A DNA stretch of 64,000 nucleotides from Clostridiales bacterium (GCA_021204085.1 JAJPZY010000144.1:1-64000), one strand, 5' to 3'; counted from the stretch's first letter, positions 1 to 10,712 are shown. The notes: generated by a model not told the origin, from the letters alone. A program made the numbers and translations.

Positions 1-55
1 ACCAGCACCATGGAATTTAATCCTTCAAACTGGAATTTCAGATTTCAATTCACCG

Positions 56-227
56 CTACGGCGCTTCACTCGTTATCCGTAGGACTGCGCTGCAAATACA
101 TAATACAGCACACGCTTCACTCGTGACGCTTACACGTCACTCGTTATCCGTAGGACTGCGCTGCAAAAAGCTACGGCGCTTCACTCGTGACACTTGCGTG
201 TCACTCGTTATCCGTATGGCTGCGCCA
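56..227. repeat. Three imperfect copies of a REP-like unit (cttcactcg...gttatccgta(g/t)g(g/a)ctgcgc)
   Basis: Copies at about 56-95, 111-168 and 170-227; the last two carry an 18-nt hairpin GTGACGcttacaCGTCAC / GTGACActtgcgTGTCAC. Confidence 0.75.
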
Positions 228-233
228 TCCGGA

Positions 234-296
234 AAAAGGAAGAGACGGTGCCTCGGCTGAGAATACATTCTCCCCAAGGCACCGTCTCTTCCTTTT
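234..296 (-). terminator. Intrinsic terminator downstream of groEL
   Basis: Perfect 20-bp stem AAAAGGAAGAGACGGTGCCT (234-253) / AGGCACCGTCTCTTCCTTTT (277-296); T-run on the minus strand. Confidence 0.85.
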
Positions 297-318
297 CAGC
301 GCCGTAGCTTTTTAACGC

Positions 319-1956
<1,638 letters not shown>

Positions 1957-2056
1957 TTATTTCTATCTGAATTTCGTCCGTCTCCATATCTTAAGACGGC
2001 ACTAATCTGTCTCGCCGCTAACTGATTTTTTCAATCGGAATAATACTGCAAAAATA

Positions 2057-2341
2057 TTACTCTACAATTGCAAGAATGTCATTCTGCTTTACAATGATAT
2101 ATTCTTCTCCGTCCAGCTTTACTTCATTGCCCGCATATTTAGAATAAATCACTCGGTCTCCCACTTTAACCTGCATGGTCACTTCTTTTCCGTCAACCAT
2201 ACCGCCCGGGCCGACCGCGATAACCTCAGCCTCCTGCGGTTTCTCCTGCGCGGAACTGGTAAGGATAATACCTGATTTGGTCGTCTCCTCTGCCTCTAAC
2301 TGCTTTAAAACAACTCTGTCACTTAAAGGTACTAATTTCAT
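2057..2341 (-). CDS. groES: Co-chaperonin GroES
   Basis: MKLVPLSDRVVLKQLEAEETTKSGIILTSSAQEKPQEAEVIAVGPG; start trimmed from the ORF start at 2389. Confidence 0.97.
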   Translation of the reverse strand: MKLVPLSDRVVLKQLEAEETTKSGIILTSSAQEKPQEAEVIAVGPGGMVDGKEVTMQVKVGDRVIYSKYAGNEVKLDGEEYIIVKQNDILAIVE

Positions 2342-2382
2342 GATAAATCCTCCTTCGATCCATTCTATTCTGTCTTTCTCTG

Positions 2383-2409
2383 TTAGCACTCATTTGTTTC
2401 GAGTGCTAA
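2383..2409. promoter_or_regulatory. CIRCE operator (HrcA binding site)
   Basis: Exact TTAGCACTC-N9-GAGTGCTAA directly upstream of groES. Confidence 0.97.
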
Positions 2410-2420
2410 CCACTGGTGTT

Positions 2421-2449
2421 ATAATAGTGATTTCAACTCCAATTCGCAA
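2421..2449 (-). promoter_or_regulatory. Candidate sigma-A promoter of groESL
   Basis: Minus strand TTGCGA-17 nt-TATTAT just upstream of CIRCE. Confidence 0.65.
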
Positions 2450-2569
2450 ATACATTTACATTTCAAAAACAGGTTGAAATCTTCCATATACTTCCATATT
2501 CTTTTGTTTTCTCTTATTTTCTCACTTTTTAAGAAAAAATATGTTTTTATTACCAATCACGACCGATTT

Positions 2570-3349
2570 TTAAATAAGCGAAAAATGTCTGCATGCATTG
2601 TAGATTCCATCCGCATGTATATCATCGGTCACATAATCTGCATGAGCTTTTGCCACATCGGTTCCATTTCCCATAACAATCCCCGTACCAACGAAATCCA
2701 GCATGTCAAGATCATTCGCGCTGTCTCCGAAAGCATACGTTTCTGACCGATCGGCATTCAAAATATCACAAATACAGGCAATGGCAGTTGCTTTGGAATA
2801 CCCCTTCGGGACGGCTTCCATTACAATATCTCCGTGAACCAGGAATTCATAATCATCCTTCAGCGCCTCAATAACCTCTGAATACTTCGTTCCTCCGATC
2901 AGAATACTGAATTTACTGGCCTCCCAGCCGGCCTGATTATTTCGGATCGGCTGTATGTATGCTCCCATAACCTCCAGTAAAAACCGTCCATATGCATCGT
3001 TGCTGATGATATCCGCGTCCATAAACAGCTGATCCCGGCCCTCCATAACCATCGGCATCTTATAGTCATAAAACATCTGCACGGATCGCGCCAGCAGTTC
3101 ATCATCAATCTTTTTATATAAAAGTTCTTCCCCATGATATTCAATATGCGTGCCGCATCCGCTCAAGACTCCGTCAAAGTTTAAAGAAAATAACTCCTCA
3201 CTCTGAATAAAAACCCGTGTTCTTCCGCTGCACAGGAAAATCTGATGCCCGTTCGCCTTCAGCATATGAAGTGCCGTCTTTGTACTGTCCGGAATTACAT
3301 TTTCACGGTCCCATAACGTACCGTCTATGTCAAAAAAAATAAGCGCCAT
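2570..3349 (-). CDS. HAD-family (Cof-type) hydrolase
   Basis: MALIFFDIDGTLWDRE (DxD motif) and FGDSANDLDMLDFVGTGIVMGNG C-terminal HAD motif. Confidence 0.9.
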   Translation of the reverse strand: MALIFFDIDGTLWDRENVIPDSTKTALHMLKANGHQIFLCSGRTRVFIQSEELFSLNFDGVLSGCGTHIEYHGEELLYKKIDDELLARSVQMFYDYKMPMVMEGRDQLFMDADIISNDAYGRFLLEVMGAYIQPIRNNQAGWEASKFSILIGGTKYSEVIEALKDDYEFLVHGDIVMEAVPKGYSKATAIACICDILNADRSETYAFGDSANDLDMLDFVGTGIVMGNGTDVAKAHADYVTDDIHADGIYNACRHFSLI

Positions 3350-3561
3350 CGTACCTGCCCTTTCTGAAAATTCTGTGAATTGCTGTTTTTTCGTTTTCTT
3401 ATTCTAATTTTTGTGTTACCATACTTGCACTCATTACATCATGAATCTTTGATTCATAATCGCATTTCGTCGCTCGCACTCATTAAATCATAAATTATAA
3501 CTTTTGTAAAGAAAGCAAGCGGCAAGCCAGAACTTCATTTCATCCGGAAAGGTGTATCGTT

Positions 3562-3987
3562 ATGTCAGGAAAAAGAAAAAAACGCCGTAAAAAACACGGT
3601 TTCCAAAGATTAATTCTTATCGTCGTTGTACTTGTGATTGTCGTCCTTCTGGTTTTTTTCTATATCATCCAACCGCTGAAGCAGAAGGTGACCTCCGCAA
3701 TCACAGAGAAATTAATTGAGATGCAGGTATCTTCTGACAGCGATGCTTCCGCTGCTGCTGAGGAAATTCTGGAATCCATGAGTGAGGAGGACCGGGAAAT
3801 ACTTGAAGAAATCTACAAAAAGCATTTTAGTGCACAGACAATCGCCGACATCTCCGTTTACGCGGCCTCCGGTGATACCTCTGCAATCATATCCTATTTG
3901 CAGGATGAACTTAACGACGAAGAACTGGCACAAATCTATGAGATATATGAAAAATATCAGGATGAGCTTTCCGATTATCTGGAGTAA
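3562..3987 (+). CDS. Small single-pass membrane protein with basic N-terminus and acidic helical C-terminal region
   Basis: MSGKRKKRRKKHGFQRLILIVVVLVIVVLLVFFYIIQPLK; upstream aaaggtg RBS; no family recognised. Confidence 0.7.
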   Translation: MSGKRKKRRKKHGFQRLILIVVVLVIVVLLVFFYIIQPLKQKVTSAITEKLIEMQVSSDSDASAAAEEILESMSEEDREILEEIYKKHFSAQTIADISVYAASGDTSAIISYLQDELNDEELAQIYEIYEKYQDELSDYLE

Positions 3988-5696
3988 AGCTGTAAGCCGC
4001 CCGCTCCATCCGACAGGCTGTCTCTCACACACAGTGCTCCGTACCCCACCTGAGAATTCGGATACACAGAAAATCCGGGCATACGCTTCGCCCCGCGGCG
4101 CAGGTATGCCTTTATTTTTTCTCCATACAAATACGGATCTTTACCTTGAAGGATTCCCCATTCCATCAGCAACGCTGACGCGCCGGTCACAAAAGGCGCC
4201 GCCATGGACGTACCGGACTTTGACGAGTATCCGCCACCCGGTGCACAGGAAATAATGTTCACCCCAGGCGCGCAAAGATCCGGTTTGAGCGGGAAGAAGC
4301 ATGAGTCCCCTCCCCTGCCCGAAAAAGAGGCGTAGCTGTCAAACGCCGCGTCGTATGCAGCCACGGAAATCACCTTCTGTGCCGTAGCCGGAATTGTAAT
4401 CGTATTATCCACTGACGGAAACAGGAATCCCGTTCCCGCCGAAAGCACCGCCTGCCCCGGAAGCCAGAGATCATATTGTCCGTCGATAATTCGGACAGGG
4501 CGAAGGATAAGCTCCCAAATCCCCGGCGTAACGTATTCGCCAATTGGTATTAAGTCAAAATAGATTTCCTGATCGGAACTGTAAGGAGAAGGCTCCCCAT
4601 AGTAGATCAGCAATTCCGTTCCATCCGTAGAATATCTCTGCGTCCGAATCGTTTTCTCCAGCGGCCCGTAAACCGTCCCGTCCGGATGCCGGATATAAAT
4701 TTCAAACTGATCCTCATATGATTTCCATAGCTGCAGATTCAGCGTCGGCTCATACTCTCCGACGGAAAACTCAATCACCGCATCCGTTTGGCCCTGCAAG
4801 ATTTCCCCGGCCTGCTGCGGCATTCGCGAGGAACTGTCTGTTGCATATTGTGACGCTCCGTTTCCCAAATGTTCAGAGAAAAAACTGCCCGCCGCATGAA
4901 TTTTTGATGCACCCTCATTTTCTGTCCCCGTCACAATCGCAGACTTCCAGTAGGATGAGACCTCTGACAAATAACTCTCTACCAGAGAATTTCCCCGGTG
5001 AGAACCGTAATTATTTCCGAAACTGATGTTGACTGCCACCGGCCGGCCAAGCTCTTTCGCCCTGCGCAGAACATAATCCACTGCCAGCATCAATTCTGTC
5101 GTCCGCGGAAACCCGTCCGGATCTGCCGTTCCCATTTTTACAATCAGAAGCGACGCTTCCGGAGCCATCCCCCGATACAGCCCGCCGGAGGCTCTGCCGT
5201 TTCCGGCACAGATTCCCGCCACATGAGTGCCGTGGCCGCTGATATCCCGACTCGGCACGATCTCATACCGCATTTGCTCTGAAGGCTGCGCCAGCGCCTC
5301 ATTGATCTCATCGCTGTCAAAAATACGGTCCAGCGTCTGATCCCAGAGGTTTACGATTCGCGTTGTCCCGTCTTCATGACGAAAATCGGGGTGGGCATAA
5401 TCAATACCGGAGTCTATGACAGCTGCAAGGATGCCCCTGCCGAACAGTGCGCTCCCCGTTATACTATCTGTTAACCCCAGACCTCCAACCTGCAGGGAAT
5501 TGACACAGGAAACGCGCCTGCCTTCGTTTACCGCGAAGAACAGGCGCTTTGGTTTTTCTAGATATTCAATTTCAGTCCACGCAGAAACCTCTTCCATGCG
5601 CGTCTCAGGAACTTTCAGAATGGCATATCCGTTCAAAAGATACGAAATTGTAATCCCGGTCAAATCACCATCCGCCTGTTCTGCTTTCCCGGACAT
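3975..5696 (-). CDS. S8 family (subtilisin-like, Csp-type) peptidase; open frame downstream of an amber codon
   Basis: Triad motifs VIDSGIDYAHPDF, GHGTHVAGICAGNG, GTSMAAPFVTGASALLME. Frame continues upstream to an ATG at 5825 across TAG at 5712-5714. Confidence 0.85.
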   Translation of the reverse strand: MSGKAEQADGDLTGITISYLLNGYAILKVPETRMEEVSAWTEIEYLEKPKRLFFAVNEGRRVSCVNSLQVGGLGLTDSITGSALFGRGILAAVIDSGIDYAHPDFRHEDGTTRIVNLWDQTLDRIFDSDEINEALAQPSEQMRYEIVPSRDISGHGTHVAGICAGNGRASGGLYRGMAPEASLLIVKMGTADPDGFPRTTELMLAVDYVLRRAKELGRPVAVNISFGNNYGSHRGNSLVESYLSEVSSYWKSAIVTGTENEGASKIHAAGSFFSEHLGNGASQYATDSSSRMPQQAGEILQGQTDAVIEFSVGEYEPTLNLQLWKSYEDQFEIYIRHPDGTVYGPLEKTIRTQRYSTDGTELLIYYGEPSPYSSDQEIYFDLIPIGEYVTPGIWELILRPVRIIDGQYDLWLPGQAVLSAGTGFLFPSVDNTITIPATAQKVISVAAYDAAFDSYASFSGRGGDSCFFPLKPDLCAPGVNIISCAPGGGYSSKSGTSMAAPFVTGASALLMEWGILQGKDPYLYGEKIKAYLRRGAKRMPGFSVYPNSQVGYGALCVRDSLSDGAGGLQLYSR

Positions 5697-5825
5697 TTTT
5701 GCAATCAGCTTCTAGGTCTTTTGCGAAGCGTCATATCCGACATTCAGTTCCTCCGACTTCGCCCGTTCCTCCTCCGTCGCGTCCAGGGCAAGATTTAAAA
5801 GATCATCCCGTTTTTCATTATTCAT
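5697..5825 (-). pseudogene. N-terminal segment of the S8 peptidase, separated by an in-frame TAG
   Basis: In-frame MNNEKRDDLLNLALDATEEERAKSEELNVGYDASQKT*KLIAK then M(SGKAEQ...); AAGGGG Shine-Dalgarno upstream of 5825. Confidence 0.8.
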
Positions 5826-5848
5826 GCGATAGACCCCTTACGACAGCA

Positions 5849-6472
5849 TCATGTTTTACACAGTCGCAGATTATCATTCTGATATATTATATGCCCATTC
5901 TCCAGATTTGGCTGCAGCCAGTTCTCTTTCGCATACTCCCACAATTTTTCTGAGCCGAGGTGAGTATTTCGGTTGCGTCCCAGGATCTGATCAATATGAA
6001 CGCCATGCTCCACCCATGCTTTTCCGTCTGTGGCCGCATTCAGCATCATCGGCTGCAGGTTATCTAATGTTCTGGCGAAACGGGCTTCCGGCGTTTTCTG
6101 CTCTTCAAACTCTCTCCAGATCTCATAGAGCATTTGCCCCTGATCCTCCGGAAGCAGGCCATAGATGCGCTCTGCTGCCTGTGCTTCACGTGCCTCCTGC
6201 GTCTTCTTCCCTTCCTCATCATAGGCGTACGTATCTCCGGCATCAATTTCCACAATATCGTGGATCAAAAGCATCTGTATTGTCTTCAGAACATCAATGG
6301 GCTGATTGGAATATTCTGCCAGAAGAATTGCCATGATTGCCATATGCCAGGCATGCTCCGCGTCATTTTCCTTATGTTCGCCGTCTGAGAGATAGGTCTG
6401 ACGTCTAATCTGCTTTTCCTTATCAATTTCCAGGATGAAATCCAGCTGTCGCTGAAGACGGTTCTCGCTCAT
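5849..6472 (-). CDS. HD domain-containing hydrolase (YfbR-like)
   Basis: NDAEHAWHMAIMAILLAEY ... LLIHDIVEIDAGDTYAYD HD-domain motifs. Confidence 0.85.
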   Translation of the reverse strand: MSENRLQRQLDFILEIDKEKQIRRQTYLSDGEHKENDAEHAWHMAIMAILLAEYSNQPIDVLKTIQMLLIHDIVEIDAGDTYAYDEEGKKTQEAREAQAAERIYGLLPEDQGQMLYEIWREFEEQKTPEARFARTLDNLQPMMLNAATDGKAWVEHGVHIDQILGRNRNTHLGSEKLWEYAKENWLQPNLENGHIIYQNDNLRLCKT

Positions 6473-6556
6473 GTCATGGCCTCCTTAAAAAAATTAAAAC
6501 TTTACTCTTATGGACCTGCTCAAGAAAAAAACATATACCAATATTACATAAAATTA

Positions 6557-7624
6557 TCAATTATCTACGTTACATATCTCCAGAATTTGCCTCACGGCTC
6601 CCGGTTTCCCCGTGTTAACCACGTAATCACAGAGCGCCGCGTTTTTCAGCTCGTTCTCCAGTGAAATCAGGCGCAGGGTTTTTTCGTGGTTGGTCATCTC
6701 TTTTTCCAGGATGCTCTCGATCATCCGCTCGCGGCTGCATTTGCAGAAGATAATGACCGTAGGATAATGGCGTTTCATGGCGATCGCGCCGCTTAAGTCG
6801 ATCGGCATGACGATGTAACGGTTTCCTTTCATCAACTCAGAAATATCCGCCGTCTTCGTCCCGTAGGCGTAACCGGCATACATGGTGGTCTCGATGAAGG
6901 AAGCCCGGTCGCGGATAAACTCTTCCTGCGTAATCTGTGTATGAATGCCGTCTGTCACCGGCTTTGTGGTATATGCTTTCGGCACGGTAAACGCATCGTA
7001 TTTGCAGAGTTCCCGGGTGATTTTATTTTTATTGGAACCGCTGGGTCCCACCAGCGCAACCACGGCCGGCGGCTTTGCTTCCACCCGATCCTCAATCATG
7101 GAAGACTTGATCTGATCCAGAAGTGTGAAAAATTCTTCAAAGTTATTCACCGCCAGAAGCCCCGTTAGCTCCGTGTTCCATGGTTTCCGCATCAGAACCG
7201 GAAAACGGGCGTTGCTCTTTAAGATATTCTTCGGTCCGTCATCCAGCGTGATGTCCACATGAACCATAGACTTCTGAACCCCCATGATAATATTCTCTTC
7301 CGGGAAATCCGGAAAAGCCTCGCGGATCTGTTCCATCCGCCGGGTCATGAACTGCGGATAAACCGCTGTGACAATGTAAATAATTCCCTTCGTCTGGAGC
7401 CTGCGGATGAAATTCTTCGACTCCTCCGGTACATATTGGCGGTCGTAGAGAGAGGGATCGTGATAATATTTCCGAATCACCGAGGCCCGTCCGGTATTCT
7501 CCCAGGAGGTGATGTCCTCCAGCGTCAGCGGAGGATCAAATCCGTATTCCTCATTTGCCATCTCAATGGCCCGATCGTTAAAAGGGGCGATGACGTCGTC
7601 CCAGTCAATCCCGAAAGTAAGCAT
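6557..7624 (-). CDS. Fusion of 5'(3')-deoxyribonucleotidase-like HAD domain and guanylate kinase-like domain
   Basis: N-term FGIDWDDVIAPFND ... LDDGPKN (HAD motifs); C-term VVALVGPSGSNKNKITRELCKYDAFTVPKAYTTKPVTDGIHTQITQEEFI (GMPK-like). Confidence 0.75.
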   Translation of the reverse strand: MLTFGIDWDDVIAPFNDRAIEMANEEYGFDPPLTLEDITSWENTGRASVIRKYYHDPSLYDRQYVPEESKNFIRRLQTKGIIYIVTAVYPQFMTRRMEQIREAFPDFPEENIIMGVQKSMVHVDITLDDGPKNILKSNARFPVLMRKPWNTELTGLLAVNNFEEFFTLLDQIKSSMIEDRVEAKPPAVVALVGPSGSNKNKITRELCKYDAFTVPKAYTTKPVTDGIHTQITQEEFIRDRASFIETTMYAGYAYGTKTADISELMKGNRYIVMPIDLSGAIAMKRHYPTVIIFCKCSRERMIESILEKEMTNHEKTLRLISLENELKNAALCDYVVNTGKPGAVRQILEICNVDN

Positions 7625-7700
7625 ACTCTGCTCCTATTTATGTATCATTCCGGTGTAGGAAAACTCTTGCACTAGTTATGTTGCATGGTCGATAAAAATG

Positions 7701-7739
7701 GATTCAAACAGGGCACGGTAGAGTGCCCTTTATTGAATC
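7701..7739. repeat. Fold-back repeat family 3, copy a; also a possible bidirectional terminator
   Basis: GATTCAAACAGGGCACGGTAGAGTGCCCTTTATTGAATC with T-runs on both sides; closely similar to 32489-32535. Confidence 0.7.
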
Positions 7740-7849
7740 ATTTTTACTTCCCACGCATTCACTTTCTGGCAGGAGTTTTCCCCCACCTGCGTTCTTTGTT
7801 TATATACAGCAAAAGGCTTCGTAGCAGGAGCCCTTTCACTTTGGATTAT

Positions 7850-9808
7850 TTACTTCTCCTGCGGCAGCTCCTTGCGAATTTCCTTCGTGCGGATCTCCTT
7901 GCAGATCGCGTCGATGAAGTCTTCCAGACGCTGCACGCCCTCGTCGCCGGCGAAGCGGCTGCGGACGGAAACGGTACCCTCGGCCTCTTCGTTCTGGCCG
8001 ACTACCAGCATATAAGGAAGACGGGCCATACGCGCGTCGCGAATCTTGTAACCGATCTTCTCCGCACGAGAATCCACGGTGACATCTACCCCGTTTTTCG
8101 CAAGCTCAGCGCGGACCTTTTCTGCGTAGTCCACGTATTTCTCGGAGATGGGCAGGACACGAACCTGCTCAGGGCAAAGCCAGGTCGGGAACTTTCCGGC
8201 ATACTTTTCAATGAGCCATGCCAGCGTCCGCTCATAGCAGCCGATGGAAGTCCGATGAATGATGAACGGGCGTACCTTATCGCCGTTCTGATCAATGTAA
8301 TACATATCAAACTGCTCTGCCTGCAACTCATCCCACTGGACGGTAATCATCGTATCTTCCTTGCCGTAGACATTTCTGGCGTTGATATCTACTTTCGGTC
8401 CGTAGAATGCAGCTTCTCCCACATCCTCTACAAACGGGATGTCCAGCTCTGTCAGAACTTCGCGGATATGCTGCTCTGTCTGGTTCCAGACCTCTGCGCT
8501 TCCGATATATTTATCCGGGTTCGCCGGATCCCACTTGGACAGGTGATAGGTCACATCGTCATTCAACCCCAAAGTTGTCAGACAGTGCTTTGCCAGCGCA
8601 AGGCAGCCCTTGAACTCTTCCACCATCTGATCCGGGCGGACAATCAGATGCCCCTCGGAAATTGTAAACTGGCGGACTCGGGTCAGACCGTGCATTTCAC
8701 CGGAGTCCTCATTTCGAAACAGCGTCGATGTCTCGCCGTATCTGCAAGGCAGATCCCGGTAGGACTTCTGTGTAGCTTTATATACAAAATACTGGAACGG
8801 GCAGGTCATCGGACGGAGAGCGTAGACCTCTTTATCCTTCTCCTCATCACCCAGAACAAACATCCCCTCTTTATAATGATCCCAGTGACCGGAAATCTTG
8901 TACAGGTCACTCTTTGCCATCAGCGGAGTTTTCGTACGAATATACCCCCACTCATTATCCTCCAGGTCTTCAATCCACCGCTGCAGCTTCATGATCATCT
9001 TCGTACCCTTCGGCATCAGCAAAGGAAGTCCCTGACCGATCACATCCACGGTAGTAAACAGCTCCATCTCACGTCCCAGGCGGTTGTGGTCACGATTCTT
9101 AATATCTGCCAGATATGCAAGATATTCATTCAATTCTTCTTTCTTCTGGAAAGCGGTACCGTAAATTCTCTGAAGCTGTGCGCGATTACTGTCGCCCCTC
9201 CAGTAAGCCATGGAAGAAGAAGTCAGTTTAAAAGCCTTGATTCCTTTTGTCGTCATCAGATGCGGGCCGGCACACAGATCAACGAAATCTCCCTGGTCAT
9301 AGAAAGAAATCTCCGCGTCCTCCGGAAGATCCTGAATCAGTTCGACCTTATAAGGCTCCTGCCGCTCCTCCATCATACGAATTGCCTCATCCCGCGGAAG
9401 CGTAAAACGCTCCAGCGCATGCCCCGCTTTGATGATCTTCTTCATTTCCTTTTCAATGTTATCCAGATCCTCTCTGGAAAAAGGCTCCGCCTCAAAATCG
9501 TAATAAAAACCGGTATCTATGGAAGGTCCGATCGCCAGCTTTGCATTGGGGAAAAGGCGCTTCACCGCCTCCGCCATGACATGAGACGCCGTGTGACGAA
9601 TGGTCGCGAGCCCCGCCGCGTCATTTGCAGTCAGGATGTTTAACGTGCAATCCTCTGAAACAACGGTACGCAGATCCACCACTTCACCGTTTACTTCTCC
9701 TGCACAGGCCGCACGAGCCAACCCCTCACTGATATCTTTTGCGATGTCATATACCCGCATGCTCTGCTCATACTCTTTTTCCGAGCCATCCTTCAACGTA
9801 ATCTTCAT
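7850..9808 (-). CDS. thrS: Threonyl-tRNA synthetase
   Basis: TGS domain, HTASHVMAEAVKRLFP, MTCPFQYFVYK, HRTSIGCYERTLAWLIEKYAGKFPTWLCPEQVRVLPI. Confidence 0.98.
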   Translation of the reverse strand: MKITLKDGSEKEYEQSMRVYDIAKDISEGLARAACAGEVNGEVVDLRTVVSEDCTLNILTANDAAGLATIRHTASHVMAEAVKRLFPNAKLAIGPSIDTGFYYDFEAEPFSREDLDNIEKEMKKIIKAGHALERFTLPRDEAIRMMEERQEPYKVELIQDLPEDAEISFYDQGDFVDLCAGPHLMTTKGIKAFKLTSSSMAYWRGDSNRAQLQRIYGTAFQKKEELNEYLAYLADIKNRDHNRLGREMELFTTVDVIGQGLPLLMPKGTKMIMKLQRWIEDLEDNEWGYIRTKTPLMAKSDLYKISGHWDHYKEGMFVLGDEEKDKEVYALRPMTCPFQYFVYKATQKSYRDLPCRYGETSTLFRNEDSGEMHGLTRVRQFTISEGHLIVRPDQMVEEFKGCLALAKHCLTTLGLNDDVTYHLSKWDPANPDKYIGSAEVWNQTEQHIREVLTELDIPFVEDVGEAAFYGPKVDINARNVYGKEDTMITVQWDELQAEQFDMYYIDQNGDKVRPFIIHRTSIGCYERTLAWLIEKYAGKFPTWLCPEQVRVLPISEKYVDYAEKVRAELAKNGVDVTVDSRAEKIGYKIRDARMARLPYMLVVGQNEEAEGTVSVRSRFAGDEGVQRLEDFIDAICKEIRTKEIRKELPQEK

Positions 9809-9879
9809 CGTCTCTCTCCTCTTTCATTTTCGTATAAATGAACCCTGTAACCGTCCGGTATACGAACCATAACAGAATT

Positions 9880-10386
9880 TTACTTATTTCTTCCGCAGCA
9901 CTTTTTGTACTTCTTTCCGCTGCCGCAGGGGCAAGGATCGTTGGGATAAATCTTCTCCGGTTTTACAACTGTTCCGGATTTTTTCTGTTCGATGTATAAC
10001 TCTTTTAACTTTTCCTCAGAGAAAATATCCTTCCACTGGGGAAGCTCATACAGCCAGTCCGCCCTGGCATCTACCATGTTCTTATATAACTTTTCTTTAT
10101 CAAACGCCAGGCTGACAACGGAATCTTCTGTCAGATCTTCCAGATCGTTCGGCTGAATCAGGCTCTCCTGAATACCGTCCAGAAAACCAACCATAGCCAT
10201 AACCTCCAGGTTATACTTTTCGGCAAGTTCCTTTACTGTTCCCTCCACAACCTCATCGGGATTCGTCAGAAGCTGTTCATAAACACCTTTTTCCATGAGA
10301 AAATAACGGTTCCAGAATTTCTGAAGCTCTCCCTTATCTGCTTTATCATTGTAGGCAACTCTCTGCCAATCCTGTAATAATCCCAT
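9880..10386 (-). CDS. SEC-C metal-binding motif protein
   Basis: C-terminal [22 protein letters not shown]. Confidence 0.9.
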   Translation of the reverse strand: MGLLQDWQRVAYNDKADKGELQKFWNRYFLMEKGVYEQLLTNPDEVVEGTVKELAEKYNLEVMAMVGFLDGIQESLIQPNDLEDLTEDSVVSLAFDKEKLYKNMVDARADWLYELPQWKDIFSEEKLKELYIEQKKSGTVVKPEKIYPNDPCPCGSGKKYKKCCGRNK

Positions 10387-10587
10387 CTTTATACCACCTT
10401 TTCAATTTAGTTCCGCCTTGGTTAACGGTGACAGTATACATCACTTTATTATATTTTTCAAACTTTTTTATGATAATCTGCATTGTTCTGAATACTTTCT
10501 GCAAATCCGTCCATAATAAAAACAGTAAGACGGTTCCGAGGAACCCCCGAAAACCGTCTTTCTATTAACTTATCCTCCCCTATGACA

Positions 10588-10626
10588 TCTCCGGAATCTT
10601 ACACAAAAGGTTCCGGAGACTTTTTT
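10588..10626 (+). terminator. Intrinsic terminator-like hairpin on plus strand
   Basis: TCTCCGGAA...TTCCGGAGA followed by cTTTTTT; no plus-strand CDS nearby. Confidence 0.6.
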
Positions 10627-10712
10627 ATATCATAGCAAAGACCTTGTTGTTGTAAAGTATTAAAGTATATAATTTCCTATGATATAAAAACACTCCGTGA
10701 GGATGCACCGCA

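Noticed and set aside
7685-9643. 652-aa plus-strand ORF
   Set aside because: Entirely antisense to thrS; composition is an artefact of codon bias on the coding strand.
9809-9879. T-box upstream of thrS
   Set aside because: Gap to the upstream gene is only about 70 nt, too short for a T-box leader.
10485-10508. GTTCTGAATACTTTCTGCAAATCC as a deleted family-2 copy
   Set aside because: Joins two family-2 words but is short and could be chance; not called.
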